A stretch of DNA of 64,000 nt from Crotalaria pallida (GCA_037953625.1 CM075649.1:63100660-63164659); one strand, 5' to 3'. Positions 23,894-36,003 are shown, numbered from the stretch's first letter. The notes: generated from the letters alone by a model not told the origin. A program made the numbers and translations.

Positions 23894-25349
23894 GTAATGA
23901 ATTTTTGAAGCCGACCTTGGAGGACGAACCAGAACAGTCTGCATCATCAACGGATGAGGAGTTTGATGTAACATTATCTTCTTGTGTTATGTTTTGATGA
24001 TCACTTTGTATTGTAAAATTTTACTTTTCAAGATTCTATCATTGAAATATGGTTCTATGTTTTTTAAGGGAGTTGTCCAAGCAGATTTTTCCTTTTTCGA
24101 CCCTAAACCTGATGATTTTCATGGAGTGCAGACCTTGCTGCAAACTTACTTGGATGATAAAGAATGGGATTTGAGTGGCTTTGTAGATTTGATTTTGGAG
24201 CAAACAACAGTAGGGACTGTTGTTAAGATAGAGGACGACGAGGATGAAGGACTTTTTGCTTGTGTTACTGCTCTTAATTTGTGGAGATATAGGGTAAGTG
24301 GCATTTTATTATATATGATGTGTTCCCTGCTCTATCTGTCTATCTTTCATTGGTAAAGTCTTATTTTTAATATGAGGAAACCAGATATTCCTTTAAGCAA
24401 ATGTGTTTACCGGGTTGCAATTTGTTGTTTAAAGCTCCACTGACCTAAATGATAATCATCCTTGTATTCTGATTATAAGAAATGAAATCAGAATCACATT
24501 AATCTTCCGTTCACTCTCTGTTGGCAATGTGCAAATTTTGGTTTGTGACTGGTTTATCATCTCAGCAGTTGTAAAAACTTGACTAATGAATTTGCCAGGG
24601 GCAAAAATGTATTGTGGAAATCAAAGACTTTCTGCTCCATAAAGCAAGCCAGGTGAAGGGCGTTGCTGACCAATTGAGATTGCTTTTAGAGGAACAAGCA
24701 CGTGACGTTGGTCTCCTGGTATCACAACTTGTAGTGAACCTTCCTCCCCAGCTTTTACCACCTCTTTATAATGCCCTTTTTGATGAAGTGTCATGGGCCA
24801 CAGAAGATGAGGTTAGATGTTGGTAGTATCTAATGGGTGAGGGTGTTAAAACGTGTTTCTATTTGACTCCTATTGACTAATTTTCTCTTAAAACTTACAT
24901 TGTCTCGGTTCACATTTATCAGCCAACAGATGACCTCCGGAATTCCTTTAAGTTTAAGCATTATGTAATACTTAGCAAAATTTACAAAGTACGTATGCTT
25001 TAGCATATTCTTTTCGTTCATTATCCTCTTGTTGATTTCTCAACATTTTATGGCCAAAGATCAATTTATTGTCTTCCAATTTCATTTTTTCATGATGTTT
25101 TACTTCTTTCCTGGGTATAAAATGCAGCACAAGAATGTAGAACAGAAAAGAAAAGTGAGCAATGATAGTGATGAGGCAATAATATATATAAAGCCTGAGG
25201 GTGAAATTTTTCAGACTGTATTGATACTTCGGTGGCATCATTGTGCATTCTTTTGCCTCTGGTTACTGATTATTTTACAAAATAATTTTCAGTTAAGCTC
25301 GTGGTCCTTCATTTTTCCATTGCGAACTCAGCAGCCTGCACCTCATGAG
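23894..25349 (+). pseudogene. partial BCCIP/Bcp1-family gene (six exons, ends missing)
   Basis: Six exons join in frame without stops: 23894-23967, 24069-24293, 24599-24811, 24923-24988, 25128-25217 and 25293-25349, about 241 codons. Splice sites are canonical, except the last donor, which is GCAAGT (GC type). Recognisable family blocks are DFSFFDPKPDDFHGVQTLL, WDLSGFVDLILEQTTVGTVV, EDDEDEG, DVGLLVSQLVVNLPPQLLPP, FDEVSWATEDE and LSSWSFIFPL. Proteins of this family (human BCCIP, yeast Bcp1) act in ribosomal protein chaperoning and nuclear export, and in animals bind BRCA2 and p21. The basic N-terminal exon and the conserved final exon (about 35 residues) are not found nearby, and the flanks are transposon debris. 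I infer a gene fragment carried or stranded among transposons rather than a working gene. Confidence 0.85.
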
Positions 25350-26000
25350 GCAAGTCTTTTGATTCTTAAATCTCGATTTATTTTTACCATGTTGCTATAC
25401 TTTTTGTTTTACCAGGTATCCTCCCATCCTATTACCAGGGTAGAAGGCTAATCCTTAAGGCTTAGTCAGGCTTGCCTTCTCAACTAGTGTTCTTTCCAAC
25501 GGATCGAACGTTGGTTCTCCCCTCGGATCGAACTAGTATTGATTAGCTGATTCCTTTTTGCCCCTGCCATAGAAATAGAATAACATTAGTTTTAGGCAGA
25601 CTGCATTTAAGCTTTAGTTTGCCAAGTTTACTCTAAATGAATAAGGGTTTCTGTTTCAATTAAGGATTAGCTGGCATTGTAGTTACAATTTAAAATGGAT
25701 CAAAATATGGAATACAAGCCAAAAAGAAAGACCAAATCCATTTACTAGTTACGGTTTATTATTGAGATTAATTTTTTTTAGCACATTTAAGATTTTAATA
25801 GGTCTGGATTCTTTAATGTCCTTCAACTATAGTTTCCTGCTCAAATTTGATGCTGTACAAGTTTAGTGCAATCTATTTTATCAGTGATTCTGAACTATAT
25901 ATTCATCTTTTTGCTATCCCAAAAAACAAGGCAAAAAAAGAATCAGTTATCCAAGAACTCTTTACACGACATGAAGTCACTCTTTTCCATCTTCTTGTAG
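25350..26000 (+). other. intron-like gap, nothing recognised
   Basis: AT-rich sequence between the last BCCIP-like exon and the next exon-like block. The expected last BCCIP exon is not here in any frame. The sequence TTGTAG just before 26001 could serve as an acceptor. Confidence 0.4.
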
Positions 26001-26114
26001 GTATCGATTACATGTCATGAATGTGGTAACTCCAACCAAGGACTGCCTAGAGCTTGTGAGAGAGTTGCGTGAACCCCTTATAAAGGTCAGAAGTGAGAGG
26101 AGTTTGACCAGGAG
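26001..26114 (+). pseudogene. exon-like block of an unrecognised gene
   Basis: A 114-base segment bounded by an acceptor (TTGTAG) and a good donor (GTAAGT at 26115). One frame gives a protein-like sequence containing MNVVTPTKDCLELVRELREP and ERSLTRR. It does not match the end of BCCIP and I do not recognise it. It may be a piece of a second gene captured next to the first. Confidence 0.4.
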
Positions 26115-26862
26115 GTAAGTTGTATATTACACCTTTCCCATTGCAGTAACTTATCAAACCATAATCTTTGGTTTACTTTTTTTTAATGATGTTCCTGCTT
26201 GCCATTAATTTATACAACTTCAATACTTATACATTGAATAAGATTTAGCACTTAATGGAACACAAACACTTGACAGAAAACTGAGCATTTTGGTCCAGCA
26301 TCTGTTTCTGCAGCACCAGCTCTAGAACCTGCCATACTAGTCTGTAAGCAGCATATTTGCCAAGCACTACAAGGTTTTTCACAAGAGACTTCAGTACTAT
26401 AATTGTTTTGCTGGACTTGTGATTTACTGTATTAGTTTTTGGTTTGTTGGATTTATGATTTTGGGATTGTGATGTGTTGTTGGATTTGTGATTTTGTTAT
26501 GGGTTGCTGGATTTTTTATTTTGGGTTTTTGATGTTAACACTAGCTACCATCATCATATGTGTATCTAATGATATCAGTCTTATATGTAGTTCTTTAATG
26601 ATACAAGGAAGCCATTTTGTCGAATTAAATAAGTAATATATCTTGTATTATATATTACATTCCATAGAATTAGAATTATGTATGATGTTGCGTGTGTCAT
26701 GATAATGCAAAAACAGGACGGTTCAGAAAATATAAAAAAAAAATTCCAAAAAAATAATGGTGGTCAGTAAAAAGATATACAAGTGCGATTCAAAAAGTAG
26801 TTAAAGAGGACGGTTCAGAAAATATAAAAAAAAATAAAAAATAGAATAAATGAAGGAAGTGA
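26115..26862. other. non-coding stretch with a duplicated A-rich motif
   Basis: No gene is seen. Near 26400-26540 the sequence is a degenerate repeat of GTTGGATTTGTGATTTTG. The motif AGGACGGTTCAGAAAATATA followed by an A run occurs twice (about 26717 and 26808). The LARD-A fragment starts directly after the second copy. Confidence 0.5.
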
Positions 26863-27619
26863 AAATAAACTTTCCTACTCTCTCTTCATGCGTGCTTGCC
26901 ACCTATACACACTTACACACCATTTTAAATTTTCATTTTCCTAATCACACACATCATACAAACATTAAAATGCTATGCCACCTTAAGGGAAAATAATAGA
27001 ATGCAAATAATTCATGCATCACACAAACATTTACATACACCTCACATCAAATACTCATTTTATAAGATCACATAAAGTAATTTTCCTTTTTTAAAGAGAC
27101 AATCATTCACAATAGTGAATAAAAATTCTAAAATACACACTTTTCATAAAACAATTAACTGCACTACTTGGCTATAGATATAGCCCTCATTTCATTTTAT
27201 AAAATCATATTCTCATATATAAAAGAGGTTCTTAAAAGGAAAAGTTCATTTGATGTCTTTAACTATTTTTACTCATTTAAATACTCAAAATTCGTTCACA
27301 ATACACCCATAAAATAAATTTTCGTAAATCAATCCAGAAAATTATAAAAGTTACATTTTTGAAATCTACATTTCGATACGATCGTTTTCATATAAGGATC
27401 ATAAAATTCAGAGTTACGGTTAAAGATTTATGAATTTCTGAAGTTTGGTAAATCTATTAAGGTTCACAAGGAATTCCATTTCTCAAAGGAATCCCAAATA
27501 ACAAAACCATTAAATTTGAGTCCATGAAAATATTTATTTTCACACAAATACATCTATCGTTGATAAAACATATTTCAGAAATTCATTTAAAACAGACGAG
27601 GAATTTGCGGGTCGTCACA
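26863..27619 (-). repeat. LARD-A LTR fragment
   Basis: Aligns with positions 386-1128, with substitutions and small indels, and ends GGGTCGTCACA. It is the U3 end of a LARD-A LTR whose remainder is absent here. The copy is clearly diverged from that at 1-1128. Confidence 0.85.
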
Positions 27620-27761
27620 TTCTCCCCAACTTAAAGATTTCTCGTCCCCGAGAAATACATTACGGATGGAGCAGCATGACACACCATTCTCGCATTACGG
27701 TGAGGTCCATGAGAACACTCTCATTCTCACTTCGTGGTTGTATTCCCTTTGCTGGCATTAT
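27620..27761 (-). mobile_element. LARD-A internal fragment with polypurine tract
   Basis: Aligns with 1129-1270, including the AAGTTGGGGAGAA tract (minus strand), then is cut by the solo LTR at 27762. Confidence 0.8.
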
Positions 27762-28551
27762 TGGTAACACCCTTACATTAATTAGTTAGTTTTTAGGTTT
27801 TAATAAAATTAGTGTTTGAAAATTTATTTTAGAACTTGATTTTCTTATAAAAGGTTTTACGAAAATCCGGCAGAGTTTCCTCTGTTTTCCGGACTTCCCA
27901 AAAATTTACTTCTTTAAACCTGTCAATTCAGAATTATTTAAAAACATAAAACACCACAGTGTAATAGTCAGATCAGATTCTAACGCCCGATTAGTACAAG
28001 TTCCAGGGCATACGACTATTACATACTCTAAATTACAAAAATAGATGTCCACTCATAATAATCAATATACATTTCACGTAGTGGAATGAAAATCCTGCTC
28101 GGCCATATCCCATGTAATCTCCACTTCAATACCTGCAAAATATAGCAAGAAGGGTAGCATTACACAGAACTTAAAAAGATAAATCCTAAAAGAAGACATA
28201 GTAATAAACTAAGCCTACATTATTATTAACATACGTTACACATAAATTTCCATATATTTAATTTCCATTAGTTCTTCTCTTATTCTCACGTTCTTTTAAT
28301 TCTTAATTCTCTAACAGTTCTCGCATTTCATTATACTTTTTGGCCGCTAGTCATTTCTTTCAATTCAAAATTTCCTATTCTATTTACCTCATTCATTCAT
28401 TTGTTTCCATTCTTAGTTCTCTGATTATTTCTACATTCTCTTTTCTTTTCTTTTTCTTCTTCTCTTCCTTTTCTTTTTCTTTTTCTCTTTCTTTTTCTTT
28501 TCTTTATCTTTTCCTTTTTCTTTTTCCTTTTTCCTTTCACATTTATCATTT

Positions 28552-29099
28552 GGCCACAGGGTCGCCACGACCAACCTGTGCCGATTATCATTTATTTTTA
28601 TCAGGTCACAGGGTCACCACGACCAACCTGTGCCGATTATCATTTATTTTTATCAAGTCACAGGGTCACCACGACCAACCTGTGCCATTTACCTTTTACT
28701 AGGCCACGGGTCACCACGACCAACCTGCGCCATTTTTATTAGGCCACAGGGTCACCACGACCAACCTGTGCCATTTACCCTTTACTAGGCCACAGGGTCA
28801 CCACGACCAACCTGCGCCGTTTTTATTAGGTCACAGGGTCACCACGACCAACCTGCGCCATTTACCCTTTACTAGGCCACAGGGTCACCACGACCAACCT
28901 GCGCCGTTTTTATTAGGCCACAGGGACTTCCGTCCGCCCGCTATCGGATAACAGGGACTTCCGTCCGCCTGCTATCGAATTCATTCTTTCCTTTTATTCC
29001 TTTTTGGGATAACAGGGACTTTCGTCCGCCTGCTATCAAATTCATTCTTTCCTTTTATTCCTTTTTGGGATAACAGGGACTTCCGTCCGCCTGTCATCG
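28552..29099 (-). repeat. hairpin array of the solo LTR, two unit types
   Basis: Eight units of CACAGG-GTCACCACGACCAA-CCTG(T/C)G are followed by units of GATAACAGG-GACTTCCGTCCG-CCTGCTATC. Both kinds are small stem-loops. The ninth unit (28918-28945) has the left arm of the first type and the right half of the second. The block occupies the same place as 12523-13089. Confidence 0.85.
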
Positions 29100-30532
29100 A
29101 TTTCATTCTTCTCTTTTATTACGACTGAGTCCAACAGACCATCAACCGTTCTCTTTTTCTTTCTTAATGATTACTCTTTTCTCTTATTATAATTTAAGTA
29201 ATTCTTTTATATTTATCTCAATCTTTTACTCTTTGTTTTCGTTTATGACTTCTCACACTTTCCCACGTTTTCTACTTTAATCTCTTTCTTTTTACTAATT
29301 ACTCTCGCTCTCCTCCAACTTCACTTTGTGGCTTATCATCCTAATGTTTATTTTTATCTCTATTTTAGTATTTCTCTTTCTTTTCCCTTATCTACCATTT
29401 ATTATCCTAATATCTATCTAATTCTACTTAACTTAGCATAGTTATTATATTTTAAATTCCTGTTTTCAATTCCTTAATTAATTCTATGATTCATCTCTCA
29501 CACACTATTATTTACTTATTAACTACTTATATAGTTTAGTATTTTATTCTTATTCCATTATTACCCGATAACTCTTAACTAAGTTACCTCCGCACTTCCT
29601 TATGGTTTTCGTGTTTTAACTCCTCTTTTACCTTACATTTAGTTTTAATAATCCTTCTCTCTCACCTATCACCATTACCCTATATCCTTTTACTCTCACG
29701 TTTCGTTGGTTCTCCCTAACAATTCTCCTTGGTTCTATTTTATACTTTTCTACATTTTCATTCTATATTAACTCTTATAGTATTATAAATACACTCCCTC
29801 ATTCCAAGCTTTATTCTACGCACATACATTCGATTCCCTAGGGGGTGGTTTCTCTTCACGATTTTATTTATTTTATCTATATCCACGGGGTACCCTAAGG
29901 TTCATTAACATACTTTTTCTTACTCTATTCTCAGCTACCACTATAGCATCCTAGAATTCACTTCTTAAGCAAAGGTAACGCGAACCCTCTTACCTCGGGC
30001 TTTTTAAAATAGAACCTGGATTTTAGCTCGGCGACGATAACGGCATCGGTGTTGCTCCTCGTTGGCGGGGACGATTGCGGCTGGACCGAGGCAAGAGCTT
30101 CGAGCTTCGAGGTTCCCGACACGAGCCCGGCACGATCACGGGTCGATAACGACACCGGTGACGTTCGAGGAGAGAGAGAAAGCTCGTGGGTGAGAGAGAG
30201 AGGGGTTTTGATGGTGGTGATGGGGGATAGTGATGGTGGCTAGTGGTGGAGGTGGCGGTGGCGGCCTTGGTGGCGACGGCCGTGGTGGCAAGGAGGTGGA
30301 GAGAGAAAGAGGGAGAGAGAGAGAGCTAAGTGAGAGAAAGAGAGAGAAAGCAAGAGAGGGAGAGAGAGGCTGGCCGTGTGGGAAGGAGGAGGGAACCACG
30401 GTGGTGGTGGCTTTGGGGCGGAGATGGTGGCGGTCGGAGTCGGAGGAGGGAGGGAGATCGGAGGGAGAGAGAAAAAGGGGTTGGAATGGGGGTTTCGACC
30501 CCCAAAACGCGTTTTTAATGCTGCAGACCGAA

Positions 30533-30650
30533 GAATACTCGAGTGTTTCTGTAAACACTCGAGTGTCTTTGTAAATACTCGAGTGTTTCTGTCAATACTC
30601 GAGTATTTTGACCCAAAATACTCGAGTGTTTCACAAAATAATCGAGTAAA
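30533..30650 (-). repeat. ACTCGAGT palindrome array in U3 of the solo LTR
   Basis: ACTCGAGT occurs six times in about 120 bases with spacers TGTTTCTGTAA or similar, ending with ATAATCGAGT. It sits at the position filled by GGTGCGCC repeats in the related LTR at 19696-19890. Confidence 0.8.
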
Positions 30651-31048
30651 ATGATCAGATACTGCTAGTTTGCTTTTCTATTTTTCAGCTATTTTCTCCC
30701 AACTTCAAATAGCCATAACTTCTTCGTTCACCGTTGGATCTTGCTCAAATTTGACGAGCAACCTCCTAAAAATCATACCTTCATATCCAACGGTGGGAAT
30801 TGCGTTTTGAGTCTTAAATCTTTTATTTTGAATTTCCTAATGTCGGGTGTTTATAACACCGAAAAATCGATTTTTAACACTTGTTTGGTCTTCTTTAAAT
30901 TCGCTTTTCGATGCCAATGCTCCTTGACTCCTTTATGGCACTCAAAGAATTCCTAATCCATCATTTTAAATCCCTTTTTGAATAATTCTTATTTCAAAAT
31001 CTTATTATTATTCTAATTATTATTAGAATTAAAATTCGGGATGTTACA

Positions 31049-32392
31049 GCCAACATTATTAAATTATCACGTTATTTCACACTTATTCATAATATACTCA
31101 TTTAACACACATATAATAACCTAGAAACTCTCAACAAACGACATATATTACAGATCAGTCAACATACTCAGGTATGTCTCAGAGTGCATAAATATAAGTC
31201 AACTCCCTATGGTTCTTCACTTCCTACATTTACAACATTCATAAAGGGGTTTTTTAGCAATTTGCAACAATTAAATTAAATTATTGAATTAACTTAAAAT
31301 ATAATCATTCTCCCTAATTCAACTTATATCAGGTACTATTTTGCTACCCACAACCCAATTCAACTACTTAGCCCAAATCCTAGTATATACCCCAACTATC
31401 CCTAACTCAAAGTGTGGAAAAGACACTCCCCTTACCTTATAGAGGGAGAGAGCCCACACAAAGCTCTAGGGACCATGAATCTACTCCGGATCTACCTTGA
31501 TCCCAAACCTCTAGACCGATCTCCACTCCATTCTTCATGATTGGAGGAGAGAGAAAGAAGCTCCAAGAGAGAGAGAGGGACCACGAATGAGAGGGAGTTT
31601 GAGGGAGAAGGTGGGTCTCATGATTATAGGCTATGAAGGGAGGGTGTTATGGTTTATGGTGGTTTTGTTTTGGTGGTGTGGGTTGTTGATGGAGATGGGA
31701 GTGAAGGAGAGAGAAAGAGCCATGGGGGGTGAGAGAGAAGGATAATCACCATGGACAAGGAAGAGAAGAAGAAAACATGAAGGAGGAGATGAGAAACTTG
31801 CCATGGAGGAGGATTCATGGTGTTTGATGATGGTTTGGAGGAAAGGGAGAGAGAGAGACGTGTGAAGGGAGAAGAAGAGAGGGGAAACGCGTGAGGAGGG
31901 AGAGAAGAGAGAGAGAGGATCGAGCAAATGAGAGGGGAGAAGGGTGTGTGGCTGAAATAGAGGATAAGGGGGTGGAAATTACGTTTCTGCCCCCAAACTT
32001 TATTTTTATTTTCTGCATCAGACTTGAAATAATCGATTACTTGACCCTCAGTAATCGATTACTCTTCAATGCAACATTTCTTGGTGTTTCTGCCAGAGGG
32101 CAAATAATCGATTAAGTCTCTTGAAATAATCGATTACTTCACAAAATAATCGATTATTCCCATGAGCTAATCGATTATCAATGTTGCAACATTTAAGTGT
32201 TTTCACCAGAGGGCTAGTAATCGATTAACCCCTACAGTGTAATCGATTACTCTAGTGAAAACTCCTATTTGGCCAATTCTAACTCTATGACACTACACTT
32301 AACTCCTACCCATGGTTTTCCTATGGTTCTTATCATAATTCTAGCTTAGGTTTTTCCTAATTAATCCTGGAATTAAATTTTGGGATGTTACA
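31049..32392 (-). repeat. 3' LTR of element D, left part missing
   Basis: Nearly identical to 57903-59247. It ends GGGATGTTACA directly before a polypurine tract on the minus strand. The first ~1.3 kb of the LTR is replaced by the solo LTR. The GA-rich part (31540-31990) gives proline/serine-rich frames on the minus strand that I do not regard as genes. Confidence 0.85.
32028..32255 (-). repeat. TAATCGATTA palindrome array in U3 of element D (3' LTR)
   Basis: About eight copies of TAATCGATTA in 230 bases with irregular spacers, such as TTGACCCTCAG and TTCACAAAA. The array lies 140-365 bases from the 5' end of the LTR, so upstream of transcription. Confidence 0.85.
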
Positions 32393-35300
32393 ATTCTCCC
32401 CCACTTATTGGAATTTCGTCCCCGAAATTCCGCTCACAATCCTTAATTGGAGAACCATCCCGAAAAAAGGTTTGCTAAACTACGCAACTAACTCATCTTA
32501 GGTTTACTCCCCCACTTGGGATTGGCATACCATTCAACATGAATGTGCCAAAAGATTCTTGCACTCATTGAAGAGCACCGATTATGGTTTAATTTGGGTC
32601 AACCTCTAGGCTACGGTTCTAACAGATTCCTACGGTCAGCTGGCTTCCCACTGGAATCCTACTTCGAAGGTTGGACAGGGCACTAACACTCTCTAAATAC
32701 TATTACCTTAATGGGGTTACTTGTACTCTAACTCTACAATATATTACTTATAACCTAAACTCTAATCAAACACATCCATCATTCACATATTTTAAAAAGC
32801 ATTTATAAAGGGGTTCGGGGAATAGGACTTACATATTTCACAACTAAAAATGCGTTTTATAAATTCAATTTCCCAAGGCTTTTGAAGAATTGGAAGATAT
32901 CGTCCCTGAACATAATAGAGCATTATGGCAAATCTTCAAGTCAATTCAGAGTTCATTAGATTCACTTTTGACCCTATGACCACTTTGTAAAAGATTTGTA
33001 ATGATCGGGGTGAACCTTTGTCAAACCCATTTAAAATAGCAAACAAACTCCAATTGACTTTAAAATTTGATGAGACATCAACTATTCTTGGCCCAAGGTT
33101 GTGTAAAATTGTCAAACCGATTAGAGCACATAAAATTCATTTTGTTTAAAATACTAATTTGCTCCAATTGGCTTGAAATGTTACACGAAACAAAGATTCA
33201 ACCTTAGGGTGCTTATATTAATTCTTCCAAGTCAAACAAAATCCTAAAACCAAAAATTTAGTTTTCCCTTTATATAAAAACCCTGATTACCCCAAAAACA
33301 CTTAACTACAAACACATACGTCTTTGAAACCTTTGGTTTGAAAAAAATCACTAAGTATAGGGATTCAAAATTTAAGAAAAGGATCCCATACCAGTTGAAT
33401 ATTTAGAAAACAATAACACATTTATAAAACAAAATTCTTTTGCAAATTAGGTTCCTCTCTTAATGAGGAACAATTAATTTCATTTGAAAATTCACTAAAA
33501 CTTTTAATTATGCACATTACTATGATAAGCTACCTTCATCTAATTTCATAAGATCCTAGATGAAGGAGTGACAAATCACTCAAGATGGATAAACTCAAGC
33601 AAGAGGGGATGTGCCTTGAATCTTGGAAAAATTTAATTTTAATTCATCTTCAAAAGTTAAGACAATTATATTCCCTTTTTATTTCAAGTTTAAAATTTGA
33701 GTTTTCATTCTGAATTGATTTGAGTCGCATAACAAGGGTTCCTATTTGATCGTTGTGCGACTTGGTTACAAATATAGTTAAGTTAATTCACTACTCGATC
33801 ACTTAGAAATCCTGGTTTTTCTTACTAGTATCTTAAAAATTTGTTGTGTGACCTCACGATCCATTTATAATGATTGTAGTTCGGTGAAAACCTTTGAAAT
33901 TCATTTTAAACACTCACAAGCATCAAATACAAACTTCACCTTGCACATAGATCTATCAAGCACACATATCAATCGAGCATACACAAACAAAATTCAATTT
34001 CATTAAGAACACAATTTCCAAAGACAACACTTTTAGTCAATGCTTTGTGGAAAGTAATTTGGGACTTCAAACATAAAAAGGCAATTGAGAATTTACTAAT
34101 CCCAAATCATTTTGAAAATATTTTCGAAAGTTTAAATTCATTTCCACACAAACATAGACTTTTTCCTATATACCAATGCACTACCAATGATGTAATCAAA
34201 AGTGAGGTAAGAACTTCTACGTTGAATTTCAACCCCATCCTCGATTAGATAAACCTCTTTTCGTTACAAAATTTTTATCATAGCAACTCGGGGTTCAAAT
34301 CCAATCATTAGAAACTTCAATCTTAACTTTCGATTATTATTAAAGTCACCGGAACCAAATTAGTGGTGGAATCAACCATGAATTCAATAAAATGTTTTTA
34401 TTGTTTTTATGGAGTCTAATCTAACTGGTGCCACTATGTCACTCGAATAGATTAGAATCGAGGTAGTAAATCATTTTGATTCTCGTGATTCCACTTCTAG
34501 TCTTTGTCCGCTTACTTTAACACTACACCATTCCACGTGTAAGCATATTTCGAGAACCCTTTGGATTGCATTCAAGCCACTTCTCACATTGGGCAAAAAG
34601 TTTGTTTTTATTTGAAACTCAGATTAATATGGTTCTGTGGTTTAAATCCAGTCGGTTAGTTCTCGATGCCTACTTTCATTTGATGCCACAATCACTTGAA
34701 TCAAGTTTAGTTACAGAACCGCTTAATAATTTAGTATAAACATTATTTTTCGCTCTCTCGGATACTAATCGAATCAACATGACCTTAGTCACTTAGTTGG
34801 ATTAGTATTCGGGATTCACAATTTATTTATTCCAGGCGGTTCCATTTCTAATCCCGATTCAATTACTTTGACACCAAATTACTCAACAAGCAAACATTAA
34901 GATTACACATAAAGCACTTAGCAAAGCAAACATACATAAAGGAGTTAACACATAAGTTTATACACAGGAGATCCATTACTAATTTACGATGATGCACAAA
35001 CTCCTAGATTTCGACGGCATCACCTCCCGATAAATGCAACATCGGATTGGTCAGTTCCAACACTACATTTCATCGGTGGTCATAGCCCTCGCTATCTAGC
35101 TTAAGTTTATGTACTTCATTATTAATTAGCAAGATTTCCATTGTAATAAACTTTGACTTTCAATTAACTCAGCTTAGACTTTGCATCCCTTAAACAAGAA
35201 TAAATTGCACTTTTGAAGTTTTCTGCTTACAAACGTGCCACACTTATAGGATGTAATTCTTTGAATTCCTAAGGGATCCGGCTTAGGTTCCCAAAGAATC

Positions 35301-35471
35301 ACATTATATTCTCCTTTACTATCAAACATTTACACAAATCATCAAATATTAAAATTTTCACTTAAAAGGGTCTCACCTCTTGAGAAGAAGCTTGAGATGA
35401 GAGTGTTCGCAGCGAGATCAGGACCACTTTCCCTCAGGTTGGAAAGGAAGGAACTGCTCTGATACCATAAA
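32393..35471 (-). mobile_element. internal region of element D, non-coding
   Basis: The 3.08 kb region is bounded by a polypurine tract (32393-32405, minus strand TGGGGGAGAAT) and a Met-tRNA primer-binding site (35456-35467). No gag, pol or other protein motif was found on either strand, and the longest frames are short and without known content. With 2.6 kb LTRs this is a second non-autonomous, LARD-like element. Confidence 0.75.
35456..35467 (-). other. primer-binding site, initiator Met tRNA, element D
   Basis: Minus strand TGGTATCAGAGC, four bases from the LTR end at 35472. Confidence 0.9.
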
Positions 35472-35845
35472 TGTAACACCTAGCTTTTATTTAAAAATAT
35501 TCATTCAATTTATTTAATAAGTACAATGGAGAGCTTAAAAATTCCTTTTCATAAATTAAATTGACATTCAAAAATGGGTATTCCAATTACAATAAGAGTA
35601 GCGCAACATAAAATTTTCCTTCTTTCCGTAACTTCTACTGCGACACCCTCTGATCCTCAAGCTCCTCTTCATTCACCTAAAATGTTAACCACATAAGGGT
35701 GAGACCTTTTCACAACACAGTGAATTATAAGATAGTAAAGAGCACATAATAGCAACTTAAGCATCATAATCAAATCAAGCCATGATTAGCAAAATGCTTC
35801 ACTTTACATATTTTTCCAAAATCATTTTCATTTCCTTTACTTTAT

Positions 35846-35941
35846 CTTGGTCTCACATTGCCGTAGCTTAAGTGAGCACCAAGGTGCAACCTTATACTTT
35901 GCCCGTGACCTCACATTGCCGTAGCTTAAGTAAGCACCGGG
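35846..35941 (-). repeat. two stem-loops sharing one loop, element D
   Basis: Loop ATTGCCGTAGCTTAA occurs at 35857-35871 and 35915-35929. The first stem is CTTGGTCTCAC with GTGAGCACCAAG. The second is CCCGTGACCTCAC with GTAAGCACCGGG. The outer pairs change from CTTGG/CCAAG to CCCG/CGGG. Confidence 0.75.
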
Positions 35942-36003
35942 ACACTTACTTATACTTACAATAGACTCATATCATCATTGATCTTTATTCTTTTAGTTTG
36001 TAC

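Larger units (their letters stand above)
27762..31048 (-). repeat. solo LTR related to the Tekay-like LTR
   Basis: It aligns with 11558-20251 minus the Athila insertion: start (GTAACACCCTTACATTA), CCGGCAGAGTTTCC block, C/T-rich stretch, hairpin block, GA-rich block (30170-30480) and terminal GGGATGTTACA at 31048. There is no primer site on the left and no polypurine tract on the right, so it stands alone. Flanking 5-mers do not match and the flanks belong to different elements (LARD-A left, D right), so it marks a recombination rather than a clean insertion. Length is about 3.3 kb. No coding content. Confidence 0.8.

Noticed and set aside
23700..26862. Helitron ends around the BCCIP fragment
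   Set aside because: No convincing CTRR terminus with an upstream hairpin and no 5' TC partner could be placed by eye.
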